Origin: Ciceribacter lividus
GTDB taxonomy: Bacteria; Pseudomonadota; Alphaproteobacteria; Rhizobiales; Rhizobiaceae
Direction of reading: 5' to 3'
Assembly (NCBI RefSeq): GCF_003337715.1
Contig: NZ_QPIX01000001.1
Coordinates: 426,682 to 490,681, forward strand
Length of the DNA: 64,000 nucleotides
Shown here: piece after piece, positions 35,530 through 43,847 of the stretch
How positions within the stretch are numbered: position 1 is the first letter of the stretch
Layout: every line of letters begins with the position of its first letter
Made by a program: the position numbers and the translations under genes
The notes under the pieces: generated by a model
The model's input: only the letters and a program-made list of their open reading frames with translations
Databases searched by the model: none
What the model was told of the DNA's origin: nothing

Positions 35530-36102
35530 ATGAACGCACACCTTCAGCCCACGGGCTCCGCCTACTTCATCGCCCCGGAAACGGCGAGTGTCGAAAGCCA
35601 TACGCTTTCGGTTCTCGTCGACAACGAGCCGGGCGTCCTTGCCCGCGTCATCGGCCTCTTTTCCGGCCGCGGCTACAATATCGAAAGCCTTACCGTCTCG
35701 GAAACCGAGCACGAGGCGCACCTCTCGCGGATCACCATCGTCACGCGCGGGACGCCGAGCGTGCTCGAGCAGATCAAGACGCAGCTCGAGCGCATCGTTC
35801 CCGTCCATCGGGTGGTGGACCTGACGGTACGTGCCCGCGAGCTCGGCCAGGAGCGGCCGATCGAACGCGAGGTGGCGCTGGTGAAGATCACCGGTTCCGG
35901 CGAGATGCGCGCCGAGACCCTGCGTCTTGCCGACGCCTTCCAGGCGAAGGTGGTGGACGCGACCGTCGATCACTTCATCTTCGAAATCACCGGGAAATCC
36001 TCGAAGATCGACCAGTTCGTGGCGATCATGAAGCCGCTCGGCCTGAACGAGATCTGCCGCACCGGGATTGCCGCGATGAACCGCGGTTCGCAGGGAATGT
36101 GA
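35530..36102 (+). CDS. ilvH: Acetolactate synthase, small (regulatory) subunit
   Basis: A 190-residue regulatory subunit. The N-terminal ACT domain (HTLSVLVDNEPGVLARVIGLFSGRGYNIESLTV) binds valine for feedback inhibition, and the C-terminal domain (ALVKITGSGEMRAETLRLADAF...VDHFIFEITGKSSKID) activates the large subunit. It follows ilvI with a gap of 16 bases, and a Rho-independent terminator stands 22 bases after its stop, so the operon is ilvI-ilvH only. ilvC lies 18 kb away as a separate unit. Confidence 0.97.
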   Translation: MNAHLQPTGSAYFIAPETASVESHTLSVLVDNEPGVLARVIGLFSGRGYNIESLTVSETEHEAHLSRITIVTRGTPSVLEQIKTQLERIVPVHRVVDLTVRARELGQERPIEREVALVKITGSGEMRAETLRLADAFQAKVVDATVDHFIFEITGKSSKIDQFVAIMKPLGLNEICRTGIAAMNRGSQGM

Positions 36103-36124
36103 GGCAATCTCTGCCGATCGACTG

Positions 36125-36156
36125 GACGGGCGGCCCTTGTGCCGCCCGTCTTCTTT
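36125..36156 (+). terminator. Rho-independent terminator of ilvIH
   Basis: GACGGGCGG (36125-36133) pairs with CCGCCCGTC (36142-36150) around CCCTTGTG, followed by TTCTTT. The 9-bp GC stem and T-rich tract right after ilvH fit a terminator. Confidence 0.85.
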
Positions 36157-36201
36157 CTGGGGCCTGCCGTATGCGCGACGTTCGCGTGCCGCGATCCGGT
36201 G

Positions 36202-37545
36202 TTATTCGATTTCCAGTTTGCCGAGGAGATCGAGCACCTCGTGCGAGGCTGTCTCGACCGCCGATATCCGTTCGAGTGCCCCTCTGATGTCGCCGTTGTT
36301 GAAGCATTCGACTGCCTGGATTCCCTGCTGGTGCACCCTGCAGTGCGGCGCCTCGAGTGCGGCGAAGGCCGGATGTCGCCTGAACCGGACGTCCTCTACT
36401 TGGTCGTACCACTTGCCCAGCCGGCAATGGTGATGGTCGGCGAGTTCGTTCGCCCGCAAACCTTCGCGCCCGATGATCATGTTGGCGAGCCGCCGCTTCC
36501 AGATGACGTGGTCGGATTGTGCAAGCTTCACCAGCCTGTTCGGCACTTGCGTCTCGGCGACGACGCCGAGGAGCACGTTCACCGCACCCTGACCCTTGTC
36601 CATGGTGGCAAGGACGGTCTCCAGCGCAGTGCTCGACTTGCCGGCATGACTCGCAATGCGTGCGACCCCGCCGGCAACGCTCTCGGCGGCTTCCTTCTGC
36701 TGTTCGAGCGCAATGGCGATGTCCTGGCTGTTTCGGACCACTGCGGAAATATTGCCGTCGATTGCGCCCATCGCAGTTCCAAGCTGCCCGACAGCCGTGG
36801 CGCCCGCTCCGACGGAGGCGGTGTTTGCCTGCATCGCCTGCATCATACTCTGCATGCCGTCGGTCAGAAGGGACACGATTTCGCCGATCTCCCGCGTCGC
36901 CGCGGATGTTCGGTCCGAGAGTGATTTCACCTCGTTTGCGACGACGGCAAATCCTTTGCCGGCGTCGCCGGCGCGGGCGGCCTCCACCGCGGCATTGATG
37001 GCGAGCAGGTTGGTCTGTGCGGCGATCTTCTTGATGGTGTCGGCAATGGTGGCGATATTGCCGGTCAGGGCGTGGACGGCACTGAGGCGCTCCCCGGTTT
37101 CCGAGACCGACGCCGAGATCTTGCCGATCTCCTGTTCGACCGTCGAGAGTGCCGTCGCGCCTTTCGCGACGCTTTCGTTCGCCTGGAGCGCGCTTGCCGA
37201 GATCTCCTCGCCGCTGCGGCCGATTTCGGCAACGGTTGCGGCCATCTGTTCCGCTGCAGCGGCAATCGACTGGGAGTAGTCGTCTACCCGGCGAAGGCCG
37301 TAGAGCAGGTTCGCCCCCTGGACGACGGTCTCGTTTACGGCGACGGACGTGTCTACGACGCTCGTAAGGACGGTGGCGGCCTGACTTCCAAGCCGGGAGA
37401 GAAGTCCGTTGAGGGCGGCCGCGACGTCGTCGCTACCCTCCACGACGGAATTGTAGTCTCCGGCAGCTGCCCTTCGCAGTGCTGTGAGCATGTCCACCTG
37501 ATGTGCTTCGGAGGAAGGAGTCTCTTGAAGTAGCGGCAGTCCCAT
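36202..37545 (-). CDS. Soluble methyl-accepting chemotaxis protein with C-terminal CZB domain
   Basis: A 447-residue chemoreceptor without a visible membrane helix. Residues about 60-320 are the MCP signalling coiled coil, with the hairpin tip [39 protein letters not shown] given here by its known landmark residues only. The C-terminal 120 residues have the CZB pattern: [22 protein letters not shown], and two later His ([15 protein letters not shown]). CZB domains bind zinc and can sense oxidants such as hypochlorous acid. It probably signals to CheA from the cytoplasm. GGAAAG precedes the ATG. The 260-base region upstream is AT-rich and likely holds its promoter. Confidence 0.92.
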   Translation of the reverse strand: MGLPLLQETPSSEAHQVDMLTALRRAAAGDYNSVVEGSDDVAAALNGLLSRLGSQAATVLTSVVDTSVAVNETVVQGANLLYGLRRVDDYSQSIAAAAEQMAATVAEIGRSGEEISASALQANESVAKGATALSTVEQEIGKISASVSETGERLSAVHALTGNIATIADTIKKIAAQTNLLAINAAVEAARAGDAGKGFAVVANEVKSLSDRTSAATREIGEIVSLLTDGMQSMMQAMQANTASVGAGATAVGQLGTAMGAIDGNISAVVRNSQDIAIALEQQKEAAESVAGGVARIASHAGKSSTALETVLATMDKGQGAVNVLLGVVAETQVPNRLVKLAQSDHVIWKRRLANMIIGREGLRANELADHHHCRLGKWYDQVEDVRFRRHPAFAALEAPHCRVHQQGIQAVECFNNGDIRGALERISAVETASHEVLDLLGKLEIE

Positions 37546-37807
37546 TTCGGCTTTCCAAAGATCATGGCGCGGCTCAAGGTATCTGCCGCGGTAAGCACGA
37601 CTTTAGAATTTTATCCTTAATCAAACTTAAAGTGTGACGCCAATACCAGTAACTTCCCGACATTTTTCCGTGAGAATATGGAAATGTACTTTATTTCAAC
37701 GGTTATAAATTAGAAATTCATCGGTATTGTAATGATCATGCTTTATGGGCGTGCGTGAGCGCTTCGCTTGCGCCGTGTCTCTGGTTGCAACTTTTCGTTA
37801 TCATGCT

Positions 37808-38278
37808 TTAGAACATCGACATCTGGGCCGGAGCCGGCTTCTCTGCAGGTCCTGCGTCCGCCTCGGGTTCCGTCGGCGTGGCCTTCTCCGTCGAAGCGGA
37901 TCTCGCGGCGCCTCTTGCGCGGGGTCCTGCCGGCTTCTCGTCCTCGGGCGGCGCCGGGGTCGCACGCCCGGTCATGTCGACGTCCTGCAGAAATCCCGCA
38001 AGGCATGGTTCCAGCACCTTCTGCGCCAGTGCGTAGTGGACGAACTGGCCGCGCTTTTCGCGGGAGACGAGACCGGCGCCTTCGAGGATCGCAAGGTGCT
38101 GCGATATCGACGGCTTCGCCATGGTGAAGTGCGAGGCGATCTCGCCGGCAGTCAGGCTGGAGGCGGCGAGATGCCTCAGGATCGCCCGGCGCGGTGCTGC
38201 TGCCAGCGCCTGAAAGATCTTCTGCTCCCGCTTTTCGTCCCTGCTGGCCGCTGCCGTCTTCTTGCCGCGCTTCTGCAT
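37808..38278 (-). CDS. ArsR/SdpR-type winged-helix regulator
   Basis: A 156-residue regulator. The ArsR-like winged helix covers about residues 18-95: IFQALAAAPRRAILRHLAASSLTAGEIA, the recognition helix MAKPSISQHLAILEGAGLV and the wing SREKRGQFVHYAL. This is closest in pattern to the autorepressor SdpR subgroup that lacks metal-binding cysteines. The C-terminal 60 residues are disordered, rich in Pro/Glu/Ala, and end QMSMF. I chose the ATG at 38278; an ATG at 38299 adds seven residues. The target is not evident: its neighbours are an MCP and an aldo/keto reductase, both on the same strand. Confidence 0.82.
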   Translation of the reverse strand: MQKRGKKTAAASRDEKREQKIFQALAAAPRRAILRHLAASSLTAGEIASHFTMAKPSISQHLAILEGAGLVSREKRGQFVHYALAQKVLEPCLAGFLQDVDMTGRATPAPPEDEKPAGPRARGAARSASTEKATPTEPEADAGPAEKPAPAQMSMF

Positions 38279-38453
38279 GTCCCGTCGCCCTGTTTGCATC
38301 GACGCAGATATTTCCGGAATCGCGGCGTCAGGCAATCCCCTCCAGCACCTCCAGATGGGTGGGTGACGGTTAGTTAACAACCTAATTCGGTAATTCGTGT
38401 TGAATGGGGTCCCCGACAGCGTCACGGCAGAGCGTCGTGCTTTCGGGCACCGC

Positions 38454-39299
38454 TCAGCTCATCGCCAGCGGCATCTTGTGCTCAGGCCGGGGGAAGACCG
38501 CATCGAGGGCCGCCCAGTCTTCTTCGGTCACGTGGAGATCGACGGCGTCGCGGTTTTCGCGCACACGGCGGAGGTTCGCTGATTTCGGGATGGCGATCAC
38601 GCCTTCGCGCCTCAGAAGAAATGCGAGGGCGACCTGCGCGGGCGTCGCCTGGTAGGCCTTGGCGATATGGATCAGCTCCGGATGGTGGGCCAGTCGGCCC
38701 TGCTCGATCGGCGAGTAGGCCATGACCGCGACATCATGAGCCCGGCACCAGGGCAACAGGTCGTATTCGATGCCCCGTTGGCCGAGATTGTAGAGCACCT
38801 GGTTGGCCGCACAATTGACGCCGTCGGGCAGGGCGTAAAGCTCCTCCATGTCGGCAACGTCGAAATTCGACACGCCCCAGGCGCCGATCTTGCCGGCAGC
38901 CTTCAGTTCCTCGAAGGCGGCGATCGTATCGGCGAGCGGATGTTCGCCGCGCCAGTGCAGGAGATAGAGGTCGAGACGATCGGTCTTGAGGCGCTTGAGG
39001 CTGTTCTCGCAGGCGGCGATCGTGCCGGACCGGCTGGCATTCCACGGATAGACCTTGCTGACCAGAAATACATCGTCGCGCCGGTCTTCGAGGGCAATCC
39101 CGACCACGCGCTCGGCGCCGCCCTCGCCATACATCTCGGCCGTATCGATCAGCGTCATGCCGAGGTCGAGACCGAGCCGCATGCTGTCGATCTCTTCGTT
39201 GGCGCGGGCCTTCATCTCGCCCATCTGCCAGGTGCCGAGCCCCAGCGCGGGAACGGAGACGCCGCCGGGCAGGGTGACGGTCGGGATGGGGTCGTGCAT
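38454..39299 (-). CDS. Aldo/keto reductase
   Basis: A 281-residue NADPH-dependent aldo/keto reductase. It has the barrel start [13 protein letters not shown], the catalytic Asp/Tyr in [13 protein letters not shown], the Lys in [11 protein letters not shown], the His in [11 protein letters not shown], and the cofactor end [12 protein letters not shown]. The substrate is unknown; the family reduces aldehydes and ketones such as 2,5-diketo-gluconate. The ATG at 39299 has AAGGAAG 7 bases ahead; a frame to 39356 adds 19 unlikely residues. It diverges from the LysE exporter gene. Confidence 0.9.
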   Translation of the reverse strand: MHDPIPTVTLPGGVSVPALGLGTWQMGEMKARANEEIDSMRLGLDLGMTLIDTAEMYGEGGAERVVGIALEDRRDDVFLVSKVYPWNASRSGTIAACENSLKRLKTDRLDLYLLHWRGEHPLADTIAAFEELKAAGKIGAWGVSNFDVADMEELYALPDGVNCAANQVLYNLGQRGIEYDLLPWCRAHDVAVMAYSPIEQGRLAHHPELIHIAKAYQATPAQVALAFLLRREGVIAIPKSANLRRVRENRDAVDLHVTEEDWAALDAVFPRPEHKMPLAMS

Positions 39300-39476
39300 C
39301 GCTTCTTCCTTCTGGCATCTGTCAGTAGAGCATAGCAGGCGGTGTCGGACCGGCAAGCAGCCGACATTGCCGGATCGGGTCGGGCTCGTGTGTCACTGCA
39401 ACAATTCCGCGCTGGACCGACAAATTGGGTCAGCTATGTTGACCTGACGAAAAACAAGTCTCCGAAGGGGATAGTC

Positions 39477-40070
39477 ATGACCTCGGAAATGCTGATCGCG
39501 CTGATGCTGTTTGCCTTCTCGACCTCGATCACGCCGGGGCCGAACAATATGATGCTGCTTGCCTCGGGCGTGAACTTCGGTTTCCGGCGTACGGTTCCCC
39601 ATATTCTCGGGATCGAGCTCGGCTTCGGAGCGCTGATCCTCGCCGTCGGCCTCGGCGTCGGGACGATCCTGTCGACCGAACCCCGGCTCTATCTCGGCCT
39701 CAAGGTGCTGGGCGGCGGTTATCTTCTCTGGATGGCCTGGCACATCGCCATGACGCGGCAGATGGGGGAGGCGGCCAGTAAGGCGCGCCCGTTCAGTTTC
39801 GTTCAGGCAGCTCTCTTCCAGTTCGTCAACCCGAAGGCCTGGGTCATGGCGGCCGGCGCGGTCGCCGCCTATCAGAGCCCCAATTCCTACATCCGCGACT
39901 CCACGCTGATCTTTCTCGCCTTCATGTCGGTCGGCATCTTCTGCACGGCCGCTTGGGTGGGCTTCGGCTCGGCGCTCAAGGGCTGGTTGTCCGATCCCGT
40001 CAGGCTCAAGTGGTTCAACATCACCATGGCGGTGCTGCTGGTCGCGAGTTTGTGGCCGATGCTAAAATAA
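39477..40070 (+). CDS. LysE family translocator
   Basis: A 197-residue inner-membrane exporter of the LysE/RhtB family, with about six hydrophobic segments. The family marker is near the N-terminus: FSTSITPGPNNMMLLASGVNFGFRRTVPHILG, and later AALFQFVNPKAWVMA. It exports an amino acid or a related small molecule; which one is not clear. The ATG at 39477 has AAGGGG upstream. Its end overlaps the convergent DUF2269 gene by 9 bases. Confidence 0.92.
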   Translation: MTSEMLIALMLFAFSTSITPGPNNMMLLASGVNFGFRRTVPHILGIELGFGALILAVGLGVGTILSTEPRLYLGLKVLGGGYLLWMAWHIAMTRQMGEAASKARPFSFVQAALFQFVNPKAWVMAAGAVAAYQSPNSYIRDSTLIFLAFMSVGIFCTAAWVGFGSALKGWLSDPVRLKWFNITMAVLLVASLWPMLK

Positions 40071-40541
40071 CGCGATCGACGGTCTCGCGAGCATCAGCCA
40101 GATGATCGCGAGGACGGCGAAGAAGGCGGGGAAGCCGCAGGCGAACCAGATCCTGTAGAGCGATGTGAAGGCCGGCGGCAGAGCCGTGCCGGCCGCGGCC
40201 GCCGCACGCGCGATATCGCGCAGCTTCAGCTGAATCCAGACGACCGGCAGCCAGAAAAGACCGGTGACGACATAGAGTGCCAGCGCGATCACGATCCAGC
40301 CCTCGGTGAGCGGCCAGCCTATCGTTTTGGCGAGCAGATATCCGGTGATCGGCTGCACGATCACGGCGGTTGCCGTGAAGACCGTATCCGCAAGCACGAC
40401 TGTGCCGGCGACGTGGGCGATGACCGCCGGATCGCGTGTGCGCTGCGCGACCACCATGAAGAAGGCGATGCCGGCGCCCGTCCCGAGCAGCACCGTCGCA
40501 CCGACGACATGAAGGAAGCGGAGGAGAATGTCGACGGGCAT
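40062..40541 (-). CDS. DUF2269 family integral membrane protein
   Basis: A 159-residue protein with four predicted membrane helices (LHVVGATVLLGTGAGIAFF, VVLADTVFTATAVIVQPITGYLL, IVIALALYVVTGLFWLPVVW, FPAFFAVLAIIWLMLA). The opening RFLHVVGAT and the central QPITGYLL fit DUF2269, a family of unknown function. Its ATG shares one base with the stop codon of the upstream DoxX-fused dehydrogenase (TGATG), so the two are translationally coupled and may form a membrane complex. Confidence 0.82.
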   Translation of the reverse strand: MPVDILLRFLHVVGATVLLGTGAGIAFFMVVAQRTRDPAVIAHVAGTVVLADTVFTATAVIVQPITGYLLAKTIGWPLTEGWIVIALALYVVTGLFWLPVVWIQLKLRDIARAAAAAGTALPPAFTSLYRIWFACGFPAFFAVLAIIWLMLARPSIALF

Positions 40542-41827
40542 CAGCGGTTGTCCAGGATGGCAAGGCTTGTGAGGGTGAGCAGGATCGACGGCAGGACCTT
40601 GACCAGCGGGCCGAGCGGATCGAGCCAGAGGGCCGGTTCCACGACGGATGCGGCGGCGAGGTAGAGCGCGGTGACGGCGAGCATGCCGAGGAGGGCGCGG
40701 CGGGCGAGCGGACGCAGGAGGACGCAGATCCCGAGCGTGACGTCGAGAAGGCAGGAAAGCAGTGTCGCAGCCGTCGCGGCCGCCGGCGGCAACAGCGGCA
40801 GGAGGTGGCTTGCGGCGCGCTCGACATCGGCAAGCGGCACGAGGCCGGAGAGCAGCCAGAAGAGCGACAGGGTGACGATCACCGGCGCCTTCAAGAGATA
40901 GAGGCGAGCAAACCAGAGGTCCTGCACGCCGGCCGGCTGGGCGGCAAGCGTTTCGGCCAGCGTCCGCATGGCGAACGGTGCCGGTTCCCCGTCATTGCGG
41001 CGGGTGACGCCGCCTTCCATCACGGTCATGGCGGTCGATCGCAGCGGCGACTGCCAGCCGAGACGGCCGGCGAGGTCGGCCAGTGCCGTAACCGCTCGCC
41101 CGAGGATCGCCGGCACGACGACCGTCGGGGCGGGGGCGAGGCCGAGCCAGCGGCGATGCAGCGCGAGTGTCGCGGCAAGCGTCAGCCGCTCCGGTGCCGC
41201 GAGCTCGAGGTCGCTGCCGGCAGGGATCGCGCCTTCGACGGCGAGCGCGACGGCGGCTGCCACATCCTCGACATCCACCGTCTCGACCGGGCTTTCGGCG
41301 TGGATGAGCGGCTGGACGAAGGGGAAGGCGGCGAGCGCTCGCAGCAGGGCGGTTCCGCCGAAGGCATTGCGCCCGACGACGAGCGCCGGCCGCAGGATGA
41401 CGAACGACAGGCCGCTTTCCGCGAGCGCCGTATCGGCCCGGCGCTTGGTCGCCAGAAACGGCAGGTCGGCGCCGCCGCCGTCGACCCGGGCGGAGATCTG
41501 CACGATGCGGCGGATGCCGCTCGTCTTCGCGGCTTCGTAGAGCGCGACCATGGCATTCTGCTGGGAGGCGGCGAGATCGTCGGCGAGGCCGTCCTGCAAC
41601 GCGCCGGCGCAATTGACGACGATTTCGAAACCGTCGAGGTGCGGCTGCCAGGATTCCGCGGTCTGGAGTTCGGCCAGGTCGGCGGCAATCCACCGGCCCT
41701 GCGGCCAGCGGGCGCGTGCTTGCGCGACGGTGCGGGCGAGCCCGGTGACCGCATGTCCGTCGCCGGCCAGCCGTCGCATGACCGCCGAACCGATGAAACC
41801 TGTACCGCCGAGAATCAGAATGTGCAT
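40541..41827 (-). CDS. NAD(P)-binding SDR-like protein fused to a DoxX-like membrane domain
   Basis: A 428-residue fusion. The N-terminal 300 residues are an atypical short-chain dehydrogenase/NmrA-like domain with the nucleotide motif ILGGTGFIGSAVMRRL, the line VVNCAGALQDG, and ILRPALVVGRNAFGG. The C-terminal 120 residues are hydrophobic with four helices (APVIVTLSLFWLLSGLVPL, TAATLLSCLLDVTLGICVLL and others), the pattern of DoxX-like domains linked to redox reactions at the membrane. The substrate is unknown. DUF2269 follows with a one-base overlap. The anti-sigma gene lies 50 bases upstream on the same strand, so control by that sigma factor is possible. Confidence 0.83.
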   Translation of the reverse strand: MHILILGGTGFIGSAVMRRLAGDGHAVTGLARTVAQARARWPQGRWIAADLAELQTAESWQPHLDGFEIVVNCAGALQDGLADDLAASQQNAMVALYEAAKTSGIRRIVQISARVDGGGADLPFLATKRRADTALAESGLSFVILRPALVVGRNAFGGTALLRALAAFPFVQPLIHAESPVETVDVEDVAAAVALAVEGAIPAGSDLELAAPERLTLAATLALHRRWLGLAPAPTVVVPAILGRAVTALADLAGRLGWQSPLRSTAMTVMEGGVTRRNDGEPAPFAMRTLAETLAAQPAGVQDLWFARLYLLKAPVIVTLSLFWLLSGLVPLADVERAASHLLPLLPPAAATAATLLSCLLDVTLGICVLLRPLARRALLGMLAVTALYLAAASVVEPALWLDPLGPLVKVLPSILLTLTSLAILDNR

Positions 41828-41877
41828 GGCCGAGACTAGCAGGTCAGACGCATGCCGTCAGACCAGGGCTGGGCCGA

Positions 41878-42666
41878 TTACCCCTCGAACTGCCGGTAGC
41901 ATTCCTCGGCGATCTCGCGGAGCCGTTCGCGGGAGATTTCGCCGCTCAGCGCATAGCCGACCGGTCCGTCTATCCAGTAGAAGGTCTCGATGGTGCCTTC
42001 GGTCGCGTAACGGAAGCTCGTCGTGCGGTTGGCGTCGTTGCGCCCTGCGAGCACGGTGATGCGCTCACCGCCGGCATCCTCGTACATCAGCATGGCGCCG
42101 GCCTTCCCGCCGACAGGCACCAGCCGGCCGCCGACCAGGCGGTAACCGAAGCGGGAGAGATCGGGGATGCGGAGCGGATGATCGAGCCGCTTGCCGAGCC
42201 AGGCGGCAAGATGCTCCTGCTCGTCGGCGCCGACCTCCACCGGATGGCGGACATCGCTCGCATAGATCAGGAAGGCGGAGCGGGCCTCTTGCGGCAAGGC
42301 GGCAGCCGTCTGCTGCACCGAAAGGGGCGCTCTTCCCAGGAGAGAGGGCATCACCTGTCCGATCGCGATGCCGGCGCCGAGAAGGACCAGGGATGCGGCC
42401 ATCTGCCGGAGGGGGAAAGGGCGTGGCCGTCGCACTGCCTTCGTCTCCGGCTTCCGCAGGAGTTCCGGATCGCCCGGCTCGCTGCGAGCGTAATTGGAGA
42501 AGAGCGCACGGATGCCGTCGTTCTGCGCCCGCCAGTCGGCGACCATGGCGGCGTCGTCCGGGTGCGCCGCGAGCCAGGCTTCGACCTCGCAGCTGCGCGC
42601 GGCGTCGAGCTGTCCGTCGACATAGGCGTGCAGGTCTTTTTCGTCGATGGAGCCGGGATCGGGCAT
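41878..42666 (-). CDS. Anti-sigma factor (transmembrane, zinc-finger-like N-terminus)
   Basis: A 262-residue regulator. The N-terminal 70 residues have the anti-sigma domain layout (DEKDLHAYVDGQLDAARSCEVEAWLAAHPDDAAMV) with conserved Asp/Gln/Leu/Glu/Trp positions but no full HxxxCxxC zinc site. One membrane helix follows (MAASLVLLGAGIAIGQVM), and the rest is a periplasmic sensor part (YASDVRHPVEVGADE, HLAAWLGKRL, RLVPVGGKAGAMLMYED). It is predicted to hold the ECF sigma factor until an envelope signal releases it. Its ATG overlaps the sigma stop by one base (TAATG). Confidence 0.88.
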   Translation of the reverse strand: MPDPGSIDEKDLHAYVDGQLDAARSCEVEAWLAAHPDDAAMVADWRAQNDGIRALFSNYARSEPGDPELLRKPETKAVRRPRPFPLRQMAASLVLLGAGIAIGQVMPSLLGRAPLSVQQTAAALPQEARSAFLIYASDVRHPVEVGADEQEHLAAWLGKRLDHPLRIPDLSRFGYRLVGGRLVPVGGKAGAMLMYEDAGGERITVLAGRNDANRTTSFRYATEGTIETFYWIDGPVGYALSGEISRERLREIAEECYRQFEG

Positions 42667-43220
42667 TACTTTGGTCTCCGGAGAGTAACGATATTCTGTT
42701 CGGCCAGTACGAGCCACAGCCGCTCACGGGCGCGGGAGAGGCGCGACATGACCGTTCCGATCGGAACGCCGAGCATGTCGGCGACCTCCTGATAGGCGTA
42801 GCCTTCGACGACGACGAGCATCAGGACGGAGCGATATTCCGGGGCAAGCCCGTCGAGGGCGGCGTGCAGGCGATCACGCTCGAGCGGATCGGCCGCGGCC
42901 GTCGGCGCTTCGAGGTGTTCTGCCTCGCCGATGTCGACGGCGGGAAACCGGCGGGCATTGCGGCCGCGATTGTGGTGCAAATTGGTCATGATCGTGTAGA
43001 CCCAGGCCTTCAGGCTGCCGCCACGCCACGTCCCGCGTTTGGCGAGCGCCGTTTCCACGCAGTCCTGCAGCAGGTCCTCGCCGTCGGGATCCGAGTGCGT
43101 GAGGCTGCGCGAATAGCGCCGCAGGCCGGGCAGCAGCGCCAGCATGCCCTCTTCGAAAGGGCTGGTGCCGGGGGCTGGGCTCCCCGGCGTCGCATTCTCC
43201 CTGTCAGGGCCTTGCGGCAT
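42666..43220 (-). CDS. ECF RNA polymerase sigma factor
   Basis: A 184-residue ECF sigma factor. Region 2 has DGEDLLQDCVETALAK and LKAWVYTIMTNLHHNRGRN; region 4 has LDGLAPEYRSVLMLVVVEGYAYQEVADMLGVPIGTVMSRLSRARERL, given as the family pattern. It overlaps the upstream PF03640 gene by 17 bases and the anti-sigma gene by one, so the three are one unit. A GGGAAT-17-TGTCTT element upstream of the operon may be its own target. The regulon is not known. Confidence 0.93.
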   Translation of the reverse strand: MPQGPDRENATPGSPAPGTSPFEEGMLALLPGLRRYSRSLTHSDPDGEDLLQDCVETALAKRGTWRGGSLKAWVYTIMTNLHHNRGRNARRFPAVDIGEAEHLEAPTAAADPLERDRLHAALDGLAPEYRSVLMLVVVEGYAYQEVADMLGVPIGTVMSRLSRARERLWLVLAEQNIVTLRRPK

Positions 43221-43578
43221 CCCATACGCCTTTCACGCCGTCGCCGGTGGCATCGCCTTCCTTCATGTCCTTGACCCAGAAGTAGAGCGGCATGCCGTCC
43301 TTCGCCCACTGCATTGCGCCATCCTTGCGGGTCACCAGCGAGTATGCGCCTTCGGCCTTGGCACCGGAAGCGGCGAGGAAGGGAGGCCAGTTCTTGGCGC
43401 AGTCGTCATAGCAGTTCGAGACGCCTTTCTGGTCGTTCTGGAACGTGTAGAGCGTCATGCCGTTGTCTCCGGCGACGACCTCGCCCTTGTCGGTCTTGAC
43501 GGTCTTGACCGGCGCCTGCGCAAGGGCCGGACCGGCGAGCGCTACGATGGCGAGAGAAAGAAGGAGACGGGATTTCAT
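43204..43578 (-). CDS. Secreted PF03640 (COG4315) repeat protein
   Basis: A 124-residue exported protein. A signal peptide (MKSRLLLSLAIVALAGPALAQ) is followed by two PF03640-type repeats: GDNGMTLYTFQNDQKGVSNCYDDCAKNWPPFLA and the second KDGMPLYFWVKDMKEGDATGDGV. Both carry the aromatic LY(T/F)(F/W) motif; the CYDDCA pair could form a disulfide or bind a metal. The family is of unknown function, often near redox or stress sigma genes. It is the first gene of the sigma-anti-sigma operon and its end overlaps the sigma start by 17 bases. Confidence 0.88.
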   Translation of the reverse strand: MKSRLLLSLAIVALAGPALAQAPVKTVKTDKGEVVAGDNGMTLYTFQNDQKGVSNCYDDCAKNWPPFLAASGAKAEGAYSLVTRKDGAMQWAKDGMPLYFWVKDMKEGDATGDGVKGVWDAARP

Positions 43579-43639
43579 GGCGGGATCCTCCGAGTCTGCG
43601 GTTGTCGGGCACGTCCGGATCGGCCGTGCCTGATGTCTA

Positions 43640-43667
43640 AGACACCGGAGCGGCGCGTTTTATTCCC
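43640..43667 (-). promoter_or_regulatory. Candidate ECF-type promoter of the PF03640-sigma operon
   Basis: On the minus strand GGGAAT (43667-43662) is separated by 17 bases from TGTCTT (43644-43639). A GGGAAT-type -35 box with a C/TGTCT-like -10 fits several ECF promoters and would make the sigma factor self-regulating. This is pattern inference only. Confidence 0.35.
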
Positions 43668-43847
43668 GGCTTGACGAAAAAAGAGAGGGACCGATGCAAG
43701 GGGCAGGTTCTCGCTCGCCGGCTCCCTCTATGCACGCGGGCGTTCATTAGTGAATTCTGCCACCTCAGGTTTAGTTCCCTTTAAGATTTTCCATATCACT
43801 TATGATTGCAGACGTTGTGCACGTTCATCTTTAGAGGGGGGTATTCT

